A DNA stretch of 64,000 nucleotides from contig JABZKU010000001.1 of NCBI GenBank assembly GCA_015257125.1, positions 1 through 64,000 of the forward strand, given 5' to 3'. Made by a program: the position numbers and the translations under genes. The DNA comes from Prevotellaceae bacterium (lineage in GTDB: Bacteria; Bacteroidota; Bacteroidia; Bacteroidales; Bacteroidaceae). Position 1 is the first letter of the stretch. The number at the start of each line of letters is the position of its first letter. The notes below the pieces were generated by a model. The model made no database searches. It saw nothing but the letters and a program-made list of their open reading frames with translations, and was not told the DNA's origin. Shown in pieces: positions 1 through 8,879 of this stretch.

Positions 1-470
1 CGTTGATAATGATGTGCAGTTTGAAACCGAAGAACCACCCCATAGTCCCTTTGCCTCTTGTGGCAAATCCCCGAAAGGTTTTGTGTCTTCTCGATCGCTT
101 GTCGTGACACACCCGAATGGGGGTGGAGTCAATGATCTAGATGCCGGTGCAATCGCCCAAACAACAGTTGTTGAGAAACAAATAAAGTTTGAGAGAAACC
201 ATTTGCTCACGTTCCACAAAGCGATTGTAAGAGAGCACGACGGGAAAGTGTTGTCGCCACTCTTTGCAGATCATTTGGGTGTAGAAAGCCTTGAGTGTTC
301 GGTATCCAGAAAGGTGAAAGAGGATGAGAATGGTGATAATTTCGCTGTCGCTCATCTTAAAAGCGCGATTTCTCCTCTTTTTCCGTCTTCGCCAATCGCT
401 TTTTTCTTGAACTGCGGTTCAATTTGCTTACAGAATTCGTCGACCGAATAAAAGATTTCCGTTATCTTTG
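1..470 (-). pseudogene. IS982 transposase, frameshifted and stop-interrupted
   Basis: Conceptual translation on the minus strand gives three blocks of one IS982 transposase. The N-terminal block (about 470-356, including KITEIFYSVDEF and FKKKAIGEDGKRG) is in a different frame from the next block. The middle block (355-137) contains MSDSEIITILILFH and SYNRFVE. A TAG codon at 137-139 interrupts the conserved region just after CTGI, and the same frame then continues to the edge with IDSTPIRVC and GWFFGFKLH. One frameshift near 355 plus one amber codon make it non-functional unless recoded. No ATG is seen for the N-terminal block. Family assignment is from the characteristic DSTPIRVC and GFKLHLI-like motifs. 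Confidence 0.75.
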
Positions 471-554
471 CAGTGTAAATAGTGTTCATATGGAATAGTA
501 ACTATTTGGTTATCAGTTATAAAGTTGCGAATTTCTTGCCACATGAACAAGTTT

Positions 555-592
555 CCCACCGATTAAGTTACTTAGTCGGTGGGATTATTTTT
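555..592 (+). terminator. Stem-loop with T-run inside IS982 end
   Basis: The arms 555-568 and 570-583 (cccaccgattaagt / acttagtcggtggg) are complementary except for one G-T pair and are followed by attattttt. It may stop outside transcription from entering the element or may simply be a terminator. No plus-strand gene precedes it. Confidence 0.5.
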
Positions 593-703
593 AGAGGAGA
601 TGCTTAGACCGAACTCAGGTATTGGTTGATGATCTTGGATACCCACGATAATCCATCCGCCGAACTTCACTCTTTGACTAAGGGGGCTTACTTTTCACAA
701 AAG

Positions 704-737
704 AAATCCGCAACGCCTATTGATGGGCATTGCGGAT
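704..737 (-). terminator. Terminator downstream of eptA-like gene
   Basis: The hairpin atccgcaa..gcc / gggc..ttgcggat, read on the minus strand, is followed by TTTCTTTTG. It lies about 225 bases downstream of the stop of the minus-strand gene ending at 962. 776-961 shows nothing recognisable. Confidence 0.5.
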
Positions 738-746
738 AGGGAAATC

Positions 747-775
747 GTGCCGTTTTGAAGTTTAGCGGACAACAA
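747..775 (+). repeat. Solo right-end relic of the IS4-type element
   Basis: The sequence gccgttttgaagtttagcgg followed by acaacaa is a diverged copy of the right end of the IS4-type element at 5001-5025 and of the cassette end at 53074-53100. No adjacent transposase remains. Confidence 0.55.
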
Positions 776-961
776 TATTTCAGAAAACCATTCGGTGTTA
801 TGCATTATTCCACCAACCTTTGTGGATTCATTCTACGCAAAATCACCAAAAGCACCGTTTTTATCATTGCACTTGCATCATTGCTCTTATTACAAGCAGC
901 AAAGCATTAGTACTTTTTTTAATGTGTGATTTGTTTGTTTTTTGTAAATGAATTCAGTCCA

Positions 962-2740
962 CTACTGAACACGCCTTACTTTCACTGGCGGAAAAGTGAA
1001 GCGCCCATCCTCGCCCTCTGTTTTTCGCTCCGTTTGCGGAGAAAATTGTGAACCAAAGAAATTATAACGTTCGTCAGAATAGGGGGTTTCTATGCCTACC
1101 ATAAGGGTCAACGTGTTGGTGAACCAAGCTGTAGAGATGGGGCGAAACCTAGATTCATACATGCGACGTGTCAACTCCGGATAGGCAGAACGGAATGCAG
1201 GAGTAAGCATAACCACAAATGGAACATCAGCCTGCTCCATACACGCTCGACCACCATGACCGCATAGGTTTGGCTGCAACGCATTGTCATAAACCGACTC
1301 TCCGTGATCAGAAAAATAAATAATCAATGCAGGACGTTCGCGATAATGTGCGAAGAGTGATCCCAATACATGATCGGTGTAAAGCAACGTATTCATATAC
1401 TGAGCTGTTGCCTCATCAGCTTGTGTCCCTCGCGACACGGGTACATCTTGTGCGGTAAAGCGAGCAAACTTGCGAGGGTATCGCTCATAATATGCCTGGT
1501 GACTACCCATTAAGTGAATAACACTGAATAATCCAGCTGGTGCACTCTTTCGTTCCACAATTCTCAGTTGCGCATAATGTTGTACTATAGGCAAAAGTAA
1601 ACCATCGAAACTGATTTTTGAAAACACACCACCAGATTTACCATAAGGAGTTTTTAATTGCTGTGCCCCAGTGCCAAATATAAACTCTACAGAATGCTCA
1701 CCTTCTGTTTCTTGGTTGGTATACCAACGTGTAGCATATCCCGCTTGGGCAAAGCACGAAATCAGATCAGGGAATTCATACCACTCTTTGCCAGGCATGT
1801 CGTTCCAAAAAGTGAAAATTCGTTTGGACGAACTCACCGTAGTATTCGCTGCACTTCGTGCATCGTTGAAGCAAAAAGCATCTCCTGTTTTTACAAGCGA
1901 GTCCAAACGTGGCGTAGTTGAACGTGAAAAGCCATAAGTTTGAAAAAAATCTGCCCGCGCGGTCTCTCCCAAGATTATTACTATATCCACAGGCTCATGG
2001 AAAACAGACTGAACTTTAAACCCTTTCAATAATTGGGGAGATCTCATCTGTCTCACTTGTTTACTAACGCGATGCACTCTAACTATAGCAACCTGAGGAT
2101 TCCATACTATGCGATCCATTGCACAACTAGCTCCTGTAGGGATTGGAAAAACTTTACCGTAGCAATTAAAAGCCCGTATCCCAGTTAAATACAACGTACC
2201 AAAAATAGAAAATAAAACCAACCATTTTCCCCAGACACCAATATAGCGTCTAAAGTCTATTCGATTTAACCCTAAAGAAATCAACACCATGAGTCCCCAT
2301 CCTCCAAGAATTTTTAGTACGGATTCAATTGTTAATCCACTTAGAAATTCGCTACTCTCTCGCCAGCTAGTAGCTACTACCACATTGCACAACCGATCGG
2401 TGAGGTTTGTTTGGTATACATGAAGCAAGAAAAATTCAACCCAAAAGAGTATACTCCATACAATGCTTTCAAACCAAGTCACTAGTCTTGTAAAAAGAGG
2501 AATACAACGAGATGCGTAAACAAATAAATAATGCCACCCAATCCATAACATAACTCTTAAGGAAAAGAAAATCGGGGAGTAGAATATAGAATGATAATTA
2601 TACTGAAATATCCAAACCTCTATAAACAATTGGCTTGCAAACACAAATAACATATTAAACCGCTGATGCGAATTTTGATATGTGGATGGTAGCCTCCTGG
2701 TAATACCATCAAAGAAAACGATCAAACTTGATAGATTCAT
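962..2740 (-). CDS. EptA-like phosphoethanolamine transferase (sulfatase fold)
   Basis: Predicted inner-membrane enzyme moving phosphoethanolamine from a phospholipid to lipid A or another surface glycan. The 592-residue length fits the EptA/CptA group. About five hydrophobic segments lie in residues 28-190, followed by a periplasmic alkaline-phosphatase-like domain. Metal-site motif GETARADFF is near residue 258, the probable nucleophile Thr is near 300 (SAANTTVSS), and a second metal motif is FSDHGES, with HGGRACMEQADVPF further on. The substrate cannot be told from sequence. Such enzymes give polymyxin resistance in other Bacteroidales, which is only a possibility here. It is a single gene between IS relics, visibly AT-richer than the core genes, and so possibly acquired. 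The ATG at 2740 is the only good start before the first membrane helix. Confidence 0.8.
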   Translation of the reverse strand: MNLSSLIVFFDGITRRLPSTYQNSHQRFNMLFVFASQLFIEVWIFQYNYHSIFYSPIFFSLRVMLWIGWHYLFVYASRCIPLFTRLVTWFESIVWSILFWVEFFLLHVYQTNLTDRLCNVVVATSWRESSEFLSGLTIESVLKILGGWGLMVLISLGLNRIDFRRYIGVWGKWLVLFSIFGTLYLTGIRAFNCYGKVFPIPTGASCAMDRIVWNPQVAIVRVHRVSKQVRQMRSPQLLKGFKVQSVFHEPVDIVIILGETARADFFQTYGFSRSTTPRLDSLVKTGDAFCFNDARSAANTTVSSSKRIFTFWNDMPGKEWYEFPDLISCFAQAGYATRWYTNQETEGEHSVEFIFGTGAQQLKTPYGKSGGVFSKISFDGLLLPIVQHYAQLRIVERKSAPAGLFSVIHLMGSHQAYYERYPRKFARFTAQDVPVSRGTQADEATAQYMNTLLYTDHVLGSLFAHYRERPALIIYFSDHGESVYDNALQPNLCGHGGRACMEQADVPFVVMLTPAFRSAYPELTRRMYESRFRPISTAWFTNTLTLMVGIETPYSDERYNFFGSQFSPQTERKTEGEDGRFTFPPVKVRRVQ

Positions 2741-2887
2741 TTTATTTAGTTGAGGGGTTTAGAAAAATACGAAAACGGCTGTATCGGCAAGTGGGATAAA
2801 CTATTAATATATTAGCGATCAAAAGTTCTCCGTTGCCATTGGCTGCCTTCGATATCAGCTCAATTGCTTTTATAATACGTCAAAGTT

Positions 2888-2912
2888 GAGTCAACCGGCA
2901 GATACAAAATTA
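2888..2912 (+). repeat. IS30-type end, copy 1
   Basis: The sequence gagtcaaccggcagatacaa (then aatta) is one of three related 25-base sites, with 3634-3658 and 8539-8563, sharing GAGT..ACC..CAAGTG.AAAATTA. Two of them sit right after the coding end of an IS30 transposase relic, so they are read as element termini. Confidence 0.5.
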
Positions 2913-2929
2913 GTCTATTCTTTTGAAGA

Positions 2930-3310
2930 ACTATGCTTTTGGTGTTTCAAACTTTAGTTCTAGTCCGAACGTACTGTTGATTTTCTTCTGTATGCTCGCC
3001 ATCTTTTTATCGGTGAATTCATCGAAATTGGCGTGTTTTTGAATATACTATCTGTGAGTTTGTATTCTCACAGTTCCTTTCTCCATGAGCATGATTAGGG
3101 AAATCATGACGATTTTTAAATACTTTACAATCAGCTTGTGTGCTGTAAATTCAGAACGGATGTCGGTGGTAATGGTCTTGATGTTATTATAGGACAGTTG
3201 AGAATGTATACTGCCTTAACCAACAGCTCAAACTTCTTCCCACGACAAGTTTTGTCATATTAGATACGCTGCTTAATTCCAGCATCGTTCCAAATGTTAG
3301 ATGACTCCCA
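2930..3310 (-). pseudogene. IS30-family transposase relic, C-terminal half
   Basis: Minus-strand translation in shifting frames gives CRGKKFELLVKAVY, NNIKTITTD followed by SEFTAHK, and near the end HANFDEFTDKKMASIQKK followed by LKFETPK. These are the catalytic (TTDNGSEF-type) and C-terminal segments of IS30 transposases. At least one stop and two frameshifts are present, and the N-terminal half is missing. A better-preserved copy of the same C-terminus lies at 8566-8760. Confidence 0.7.
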
Positions 3311-3364
3311 AAAAAGAAGTGGTCTCTTAGAAATATCTTCTTATATTGAGAACCGCTTTCGTAT

Positions 3365-3430
3365 TCGGGCCATCGAGCCTGAGATTACAAATCACGTGCT
3401 CTGCCAGCTGAACCCAAGAAGCGGGTTGGA
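3365..3430 (-). pseudogene. Degenerate tRNA-like sequence (Thr anticodon)
   Basis: On the minus strand a D-arm-like segment (TTCAGCTGGCAGAGCA) is followed by an anticodon-arm-like segment with a 7-base loop TTTGTAA, giving anticodon TGT (Thr). No proper T-arm or closing acceptor stem follows at the right distance. Just upstream, CGAGCTTTCCAACCCG resembles a Gly (TCC) anticodon arm. It is read as a broken or chimeric tRNA relic among IS debris, not a working tRNA. Confidence 0.35.
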
Positions 3431-3633
3431 AAGCTCGCACATCGCGCCACTAAACTAACCACCTTTGCTGCGATTAAACCCTATAGGATTCGAAGGAGCT
3501 TCCCGTGTGGTACTTTCCAATGTAGTAAATACATTCCTTTTGGTTTGCACTGCAAAGGAATGAATCTGTTTTGAATCCACCAAATCCCAGTGCATTTTTC
3601 TCATCATTTACGTACGTAGCGTCAACCAGCGTA

Positions 3634-3658
3634 GAGTCAACCAGCAAGTGTAAAATTA
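3634..3658 (+). repeat. IS30-type end, copy 2
   Basis: The 25 bases gagtcaaccagcaagtgtaa (then aatta) match the ends at 2888 and 8539. They stop four bases before the left inverted repeat of the IS4-type element, so the IS4-type element appears to have landed next to an older IS30 end. 3431-3633 shows nothing else recognisable. Confidence 0.45.
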
Positions 3659-3662
3659 AATA

Positions 3663-5025
3663 TTGCTGTCCGGTAAAAGTTTTTCAAGACAGAAAAATAA
3701 GGCTGAACCCTCTTGTAGGATTTCAGCCTCTTTTGTTACTTTGTTGTTGCAAAAAAACGAGTAACATGAGCAAAAGTACATATTTTACCGGACAGCCGGT
3801 CTATAGTCAGGTCATAAAATTGCTCGACAAGGCCAAAATCCAACAAATAAGCCAAGAAACCTTGGGCAGCGAGCGCTATGTGAAGCGTTTGACCGGGTGG
3901 AAACACCTCATCATTATGCTCTTTGGCATACTCAAACACTTTGATTCTCTGCGAGAATTGGAGATCGGAATGAAAGCCGAGACCATGAAACTCTCCCACT
4001 AGGGACTTGACTACGTGGTTCGCCGAAGCACCCTTGCCCAAGCCAATCTGCGGCGTTCACAAGAATTCTTTGCCAAAGTTTATGCCTATCTCTTGGAACG
4101 CTACACGCCGTTTTTAGCGGACAGCCGATCAACGGGGCATAAAAAGTCTTGGGAAAAGCAGCTCTACATGATGGATTCTACCACCATCACCTTGTTTGAC
4201 AACATCCTCAAGGGCGTGGGGCGACATCCCAAACACGGCAAAAAGAAAGGCGGAATGAAGGTACACACCGTAATTAAGTACCAAGTGGGCGTGCCTATGG
4301 TAGTAGAACTGACCTCCGCGGCCAAACACGACCATAACCTGCTCAAAAAGGTGCACCTACCCAAGGAGTCGACTCTGACCATGGACAGAGCCTACATTGA
4401 TTATGCTCAATTTCAAAGGCTTACCGAGGAAGGCGTCTGCTATGTCACCAAGATGAAAAAGAACTTCACCTGCAAGGAGTTGTCCTCCACAGCCTATGTT
4501 TCCCATGAGGGTTTGGTGATACACATCGACAAACACATCCTTTTTCAGAAAGAGAAGGTCAGGCACGAAGCCCGATGCGTAGAGCTTTGGAGCAACAACT
4601 CTCGCAAATCGGTGACCTTACTGACCAATAATTTTGAGCTCTCCGTTGAGGAACTAGCAGAAATCTACAAGCGTAGATGGGCTATCGAAACTCTTTACAA
4701 ACAGCTCAAACAGAACTTTCCCCTGCACTTTTTTTACGGTGAGAGCGTGAATGCCATCCAAATACAAACCTGGGTGGTACTCATCGCCAATCTCCTCTGC
4801 ACGGTACTGTCCCGAATGATCAAAAGGCACGTTTCATTTTCCCAAATCGTAACCATGCTTAGATTGACGCTCATGTATTACACCAATTTCATCGCTTTCA
4901 TGGAAGATCCTCAAAAGGATGAATCTGTAATTTGCGCTGAAAGGGCCAAATCACCACCGCCGGAACCATCATTATTTGATTAGGGGGCTGGATTTTTCTG
5001 CGTTTTGAAGTTTACCGGACAGCAA
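3663..5025 (+). mobile_element. IS4-family insertion sequence with both ends
   Basis: The left end ttgctgtccggtaaa (3663-3677) and right end tttaccggacagcaa (5011-5025) are perfect inverted repeats of 15 bases. Between them lies a transposase with the N-terminal DUF4372-type region and DDE domain. No convincing target duplication is seen. Relics of the same element occur at 747, 5070, 8130 and around 51841-53100. Confidence 0.8.
3766..4983 (+). pseudogene. IS4-type transposase interrupted by one amber codon
   Basis: The frame opens at ATG 3766 (MSKSTYFTGQPVYSQ), is stopped by TAG at 4000-4002 directly after KLSH, and continues in the same frame from GLDYVVRRST to the stop at 4983. Together it would be about 405 residues, normal for IS4 transposases carrying a DUF4372 N-terminus. 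Visible DDE landmarks are YMMDSTTITLFDN, TMDRAYIDY, and the YREK-like RRWAIETLYKQLKQNF. The usual residue at the stop is Leu, so TTG to TAG is one change. Everything else looks intact, which suggests recent loss, suppression, or use of the 4015 start for a shorter product. Confidence 0.8.
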
Positions 5026-5069
5026 TAATTTATTTTCTATTCTTTGTTAAGTGGTTTTGGTACCAGTGC

Positions 5070-5105
5070 GTACACTGGCTGTCCGGTAAAATGCATACTT
5101 TGGCT
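5070..5105 (-). repeat. Short relic of IS4 transposase 5' coding end
   Basis: Read on the minus strand, this stretch encodes KxMHFTGQPVY-like residues, matching codons 3-12 of the transposase at 3766 and nearly identical to the relic at 8225-8253. It lies 45 bases beyond the intact element and shows that older copies decayed here. Confidence 0.5.
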
Positions 5106-5136
5106 CCTGTTGTTTATGTCTTTATATTAAACGTAG

Positions 5137-6474
5137 TTATTGAGAACTGAAGTTTATGATTTTGTTAAGCCTGGATTGTGTATCCTCTACTCTATTCTTG
5201 TTTAACGGAATACCAATCATGTAGACTTGAATCTCAGTAGTTGCGAGACAACTATTTATACTTATTTCTCGACAAGTAAAATCACTGAATGGATAGATTA
5301 GCAAGGCTTGCTTTTTATTCATACCATTCATCGAACAATAAGCAAGCAATTGATGTAAATCATGACGGAATGTATTTTTGAGCTCTTCGCTATTATTGTT
5401 CCAATTAAATAGATGACTCTTGTATTTTGCGTCAACCACAAATTGTTCATCTCCCTTCTGAATAATCATATCTGGTTCCAAATAGTTAATCGCCCAGGAT
5501 GGACGTTTGCTCACACGAATACCATAATGAGGATTATTCACAGGCCTTGCCCCTTTCTTTTTAGAGACATCGGTCAATAAATACTGAACAAATCTCTCAA
5601 AGAAAACAGCATAATCGATACGCCATGCTAATTTCTCATTAGATCTATTGGATAAGATACTATTGGCTAATTCTTTAATTTGTTTGATGATTGAAGGGTC
5701 TGAAACTCTGATCTTTATATTATCTGTTGGACTACAAGTTTTATCTCGCAGTTTGATCTTCATCCTAGCTATCTGTGATGAATAGATCGCACGGGTTCTA
5801 AGTGGCGTACGCAGAGATTCTAGTTCTTCGATAGCAAGTTGGAGGACATAGTTTAATTGTTGCCACTCTGGATGATCCGAGGTGAGAATATTGCATTTGT
5901 TATGGAAAACAGAGAACTCCATAGGATTACGCGCTGTTCTTAGGGTATATTCCGGCCACAGCGTAGATCCGCTTGGTTGGCGGCTGGCTCTGACTTCGTT
6001 AGTAAACTTTCTCCATTTGAACCTTTCCGCTTGCTCATAAAGTTCCAGGTATTTGCAACACTCAATGAATATAGGAGGCGTCATCTGAGAATCCTGGACC
6101 AGTTGAAGTTCGTCGGAATATTCAGGTCTTATGGTGCTATCAAGTAAACTTATTAGTTCTCCTACATCCTCTCCAAATCGTCCGGTAACGGTTAGATCGC
6201 CCACCGCTTTACCATTCATAGGAGAAATAATAGGGATTGTCCCAACAAACCTAGATGTTGTGAGTTTGATAACAGGCTTGCCATTGTCTGACTCTACACA
6301 TGCCGAAATATCAAGATAGGACAAGTTCTTCTGATTCAGATCTACAAATCTCTGCATGACAGCCTCCATGGAGCGGTCTTTCCATTTCCAACTTTGCTTC
6401 ACCTTATCGCAAGTCCATATTGTAGAAGACAAAGTGCTTAGCCGTCCAAAAGAAAATACCTGCATTTTACTCAT
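5137..6474 (-). CDS. mcrC: McrC-like subunit of modification-dependent restriction system
   Basis: Nuclease partner of the McrB GTPase in a type IV McrBC-like system that cuts DNA carrying modified cytosine. The 445-residue length fits the McrC family. The C-terminal PD-(D/E)xK core is visible as YLEPDMII, then FVVDAKYK about 15 residues later, followed by a helix with LHQLLAYC. The ATG at 6474 overlaps the end of mcrB by 8 bases, so translation is probably coupled. The gene is AT-rich like mcrB and lies between IS relics, consistent with horizontal gain. McrC itself is intact, but its partner is frameshifted, so the system may be inactive. Confidence 0.8.
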   Translation of the reverse strand: MSKMQVFSFGRLSTLSSTIWTCDKVKQSWKWKDRSMEAVMQRFVDLNQKNLSYLDISACVESDNGKPVIKLTTSRFVGTIPIISPMNGKAVGDLTVTGRFGEDVGELISLLDSTIRPEYSDELQLVQDSQMTPPIFIECCKYLELYEQAERFKWRKFTNEVRASRQPSGSTLWPEYTLRTARNPMEFSVFHNKCNILTSDHPEWQQLNYVLQLAIEELESLRTPLRTRAIYSSQIARMKIKLRDKTCSPTDNIKIRVSDPSIIKQIKELANSILSNRSNEKLAWRIDYAVFFERFVQYLLTDVSKKKGARPVNNPHYGIRVSKRPSWAINYLEPDMIIQKGDEQFVVDAKYKSHLFNWNNNSEELKNTFRHDLHQLLAYCSMNGMNKKQALLIYPFSDFTCREISINSCLATTEIQVYMIGIPLNKNRVEDTQSRLNKIINFSSQ

Positions 6475-7916
6475 ACATCAATTTCCCAGTTTCTTTTAGA
6501 AATAAGTCGCAGAAGGCGTCTTTTGCTTTCAATAGATAACCTTCAGTCAAGTATTCTTTCATCAAGGGCAATAACTCATAGATCATACGCTCCTTCATTT
6601 CCTCGGCTGATTCGTTTGTCCCAACAATGAAATAAGATTGCCCCGGTTGGAGATTAAGTTCATCATCTGTAGCGTATAGGAAGAAGATATCTGCAAATTT
6701 TTTGTAGGTTTCTCCCATAAACTCCTTACCAACTCCTGGCGTTATCTCGTGAGGACGGAGAGTGTACCATGCAAAGCGGCGGCGCAATGCAAAATCTACG
6801 ACAGCTAAACTTCTGTCTGCCGTATTCATGGTTGCTATTACATAGAGATTATCCGGGAGTTGAGTCAGTTCCATGTCACCAACTGATATTTTAACCTTTC
6901 TCATCCCCGTTTGATATTCGAAGAGGTAGAACACTGGTCCCAGCACATTCGACAAATTAGCGCGGTTGATTTCATCGATGATCAGCAGCACCTTTTCGTC
7001 CTCGTGTTTGATTGCATATTCAACAGCTTGATAAAGAATTCCTTTCTTTGCCTGGAACTGTGGTTGCGACATGTCCTTAGATATGTTAGGCTCTTATACC
7101 GTAGACAAAATCGGAGAAAGTCGTTTCTGCATGGAATTGTTCAAAGAAAGTTTGGTTGTACCCCTTAGCGATATTCAATGCAGTATAGGTTTTTCCTGTT
7201 CCTGGTGCCCCCTGCAATACGATATACTTACGTTTTTCGAGAAGGTCTTTAATATCCTTTTCCTCGTTGTTGTCATCAGAATTGGGAATCTCTGACAAGG
7301 CCTTCTCTATTGCTCTTCTCTGTTTCTCATTTGTTGCCCAAGAGCGTATCTTGGCGTAGGTAGCCAGCCATGCATAAATGATTTTCATCCCATTTTCTTC
7401 TTGAGGATTAACAATGCAACTAGCGGGCAAAACAGTCTTATACCTCCCTATGACAGTTATTAATTGGGAGTGTGATGTTAATTGGGAGTGTGATGTGGTG
7501 ATTTCATTTAGTAAATCAGTTGATGTGCTTTCTATATCACTAAAAGATGCTTTGAAAAACGTATTCTGGCCCTTGAGTTTAAGGAACATTCTGCGAATGC
7601 CTGGAAGTGCAGCCAGGTGATAGTCGTTGCGGAATCCAGACGAACCTACTCCTAGGCAAACTACGCAAGTCTTCACTTCTGAGTAAGAATCTGGAAAAAC
7701 GACGAAAGAGAAGTCTGAATACTGACCGGAAGTTTCTTCTTCTGGATTGAGAAATCCCCAATATGCTGCACCCTCTGTAAACGCATTTTCTTCTAAGTTC
7801 TTTCTAATAATAGCATTCCCTTTAGGGTTTACTATTTGATGGCCTTCATTTTTATAGTTCATACCCATATCTTTGGCTTGGGCATAAACTTTGTCGAATA
7901 ATTCTTTTGCTGTCAT
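6467..7916 (-). pseudogene. mcrB: McrB-like AAA+ GTPase, split by a 1-base frameshift
   Basis: Two adjacent frames make one McrB. Residues 1-276 (7916-7086) carry an N-terminal target-recognition region of DUF3578 type and Walker A GAPGTGKT, ending at FSDFVYGIRA. The second part (from about 7085 to 6467) continues with PNISKDMSQPQF and carries Walker B LLIIDEINRANLS, sensor IATMNTADRS and RRRFAW. Removing one base near 7092 restores GIRPNISKDMSQ, the expected continuation, so a single insertion breaks the gene. An independent restart at ATG 7072 would make a protein without Walker A. Start 7916 is the first ATG in frame. It is followed by mcrC and preceded by a TACCTTTG box at 8086-8093. Confidence 0.85.
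7460..7495 (+). repeat. 18-base tandem duplication inside mcrB
   Basis: The unit ttaattgggagtgtgatg occurs twice in a row, giving TSHSQL twice in the McrB N-terminal region. It keeps the frame and could change copy number by slippage. Confidence 0.85.
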
Positions 7917-8085
7917 ATATGTGTTTAATAAATTGAGGTGTGAATAAATGTGGTATCCTGTTGCCTTATCCCTTTATTCTCAATTTGGGTGAAAAGTGTT
8001 ATAACTGCCTTGTCATGACAGTACTCCAAGCATATTATAAACTATGTACAAGGCGTACCAGTACCATAAGGAGATGTAGCATTTG

Positions 8086-8093
8086 CAAAGGTA
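8086..8093 (-). promoter_or_regulatory. Candidate -7 box for mcrBC
   Basis: Minus-strand TACCTTTG fits the Bacteroidales -7 consensus TAnnTTTG. It lies about 170 bases upstream of the mcrB start. No clear -33 TTG box is seen at the right distance. Confidence 0.4.
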
Positions 8094-8129
8094 CAAATTG
8101 TTTTTTGAATTATTGATGTCCGTTTTTTT

Positions 8130-8285
8130 TTTTTCTGGTGATAAAAACAAGACTGAAGCCCTCTTGTAAGATTTCAGCCTACTTTGTCACTTTGCAAATT
8201 GAAAAAACACCAGTAGCATGAGCAAATGTATGCATTTGACTGGACAGCTAGTGTGTGTGCAGGTGTTAAAATTCGCGTATAAATC
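8130..8285 (+). mobile_element. Relic of the IS4-type element, 5' part
   Basis: This stretch repeats the leader and first codons of the IS4-type element at 3690-3830: the same hairpin-like gaagccctcttgtaagattt followed by cagcct, then ATGAGCAAATGTATGCATTT encoding MSKCMHLTGQLV against MSKSTYFTGQPV. It diverges after about 20 codons. No open frame remains. Confidence 0.65.
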
Positions 8286-8538
8286 AAATTGCAGGCTTTT
8301 GGGTTCATCCGACATCTGGAATGATCGCCTCCTAAAAAGAATGAAACCGCTGAACAAATTGTATATTTGAATTGTCACCAACAAATGTACAGTTGTGAAC
8401 AGCAGTTTTCTATATCATGCTTGGGGCTTGTATCACCACAGGTGCCTACGAGAGGAATACAAAGGTAACACAATCTCTTACATATCGAAAGTAAACGAGC
8501 TCCGAAATGCGGTTCCCAATGCGGTCATCCCATTCGTA

Positions 8539-8770
8539 GAGTTGACCATCAAGTGCAAAATTAGGCCATTCTTTTGAAAGGCTCAGCTTTTGGTTTTCAA
8601 ACTTCAGCTTTTGTCTGGGTCTACTGTTGATTTCCTTCTGTATACTCGCCGTCTTTTTGTCTGTGAAATCATCGAAGTTGGCTTGTTTAGGAATATACTG
8701 TCTGATGAGTTTGTATTTTCAATCGCTCCCTTTTGGCATGAGACATAAGGATCGGCAAAATAGACGACTA
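8539..8770 (-). pseudogene. IS30 transposase relic (C-terminus) plus end
   Basis: Minus-strand translation reads KLIRQYIPKQANFDDF, then TDKKTASIQKEINSRPRQKL and KFENQKL, the classic IS30 C-terminus. A stop replaces the residues before KYKLIRQ. The element end (8539-8563) follows the coding end. The rest of the element is missing. Confidence 0.7.
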
Positions 8771-8879
8771 CCCCCAAATACTTTGTAATGAGCTTGTGTC
8801 TGTGGGGATGGTTTTGATGTGTTTCTTGTAGGGCAGCAGCAGTCGTGACGGCTGCCCCTTAGGCCGTGGGCGCCGGTGG

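Larger units (their letters stand above)
1..620 (-). mobile_element. IS982-family element, partial at left edge
   Basis: The minus strand encodes IS982-type transposase segments from about 470 down to the window edge. The plus-strand sequence at 602-620 (gcttagaccgaactcaggt) matches the end found just after the IS982 transposase 3' fragment at 36520-36538, so 602-620 is read as the 5' terminal repeat of this element. A stem-loop with a T-run (555-592) lies inside the end. The other end lies outside the window. Confidence 0.65.
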
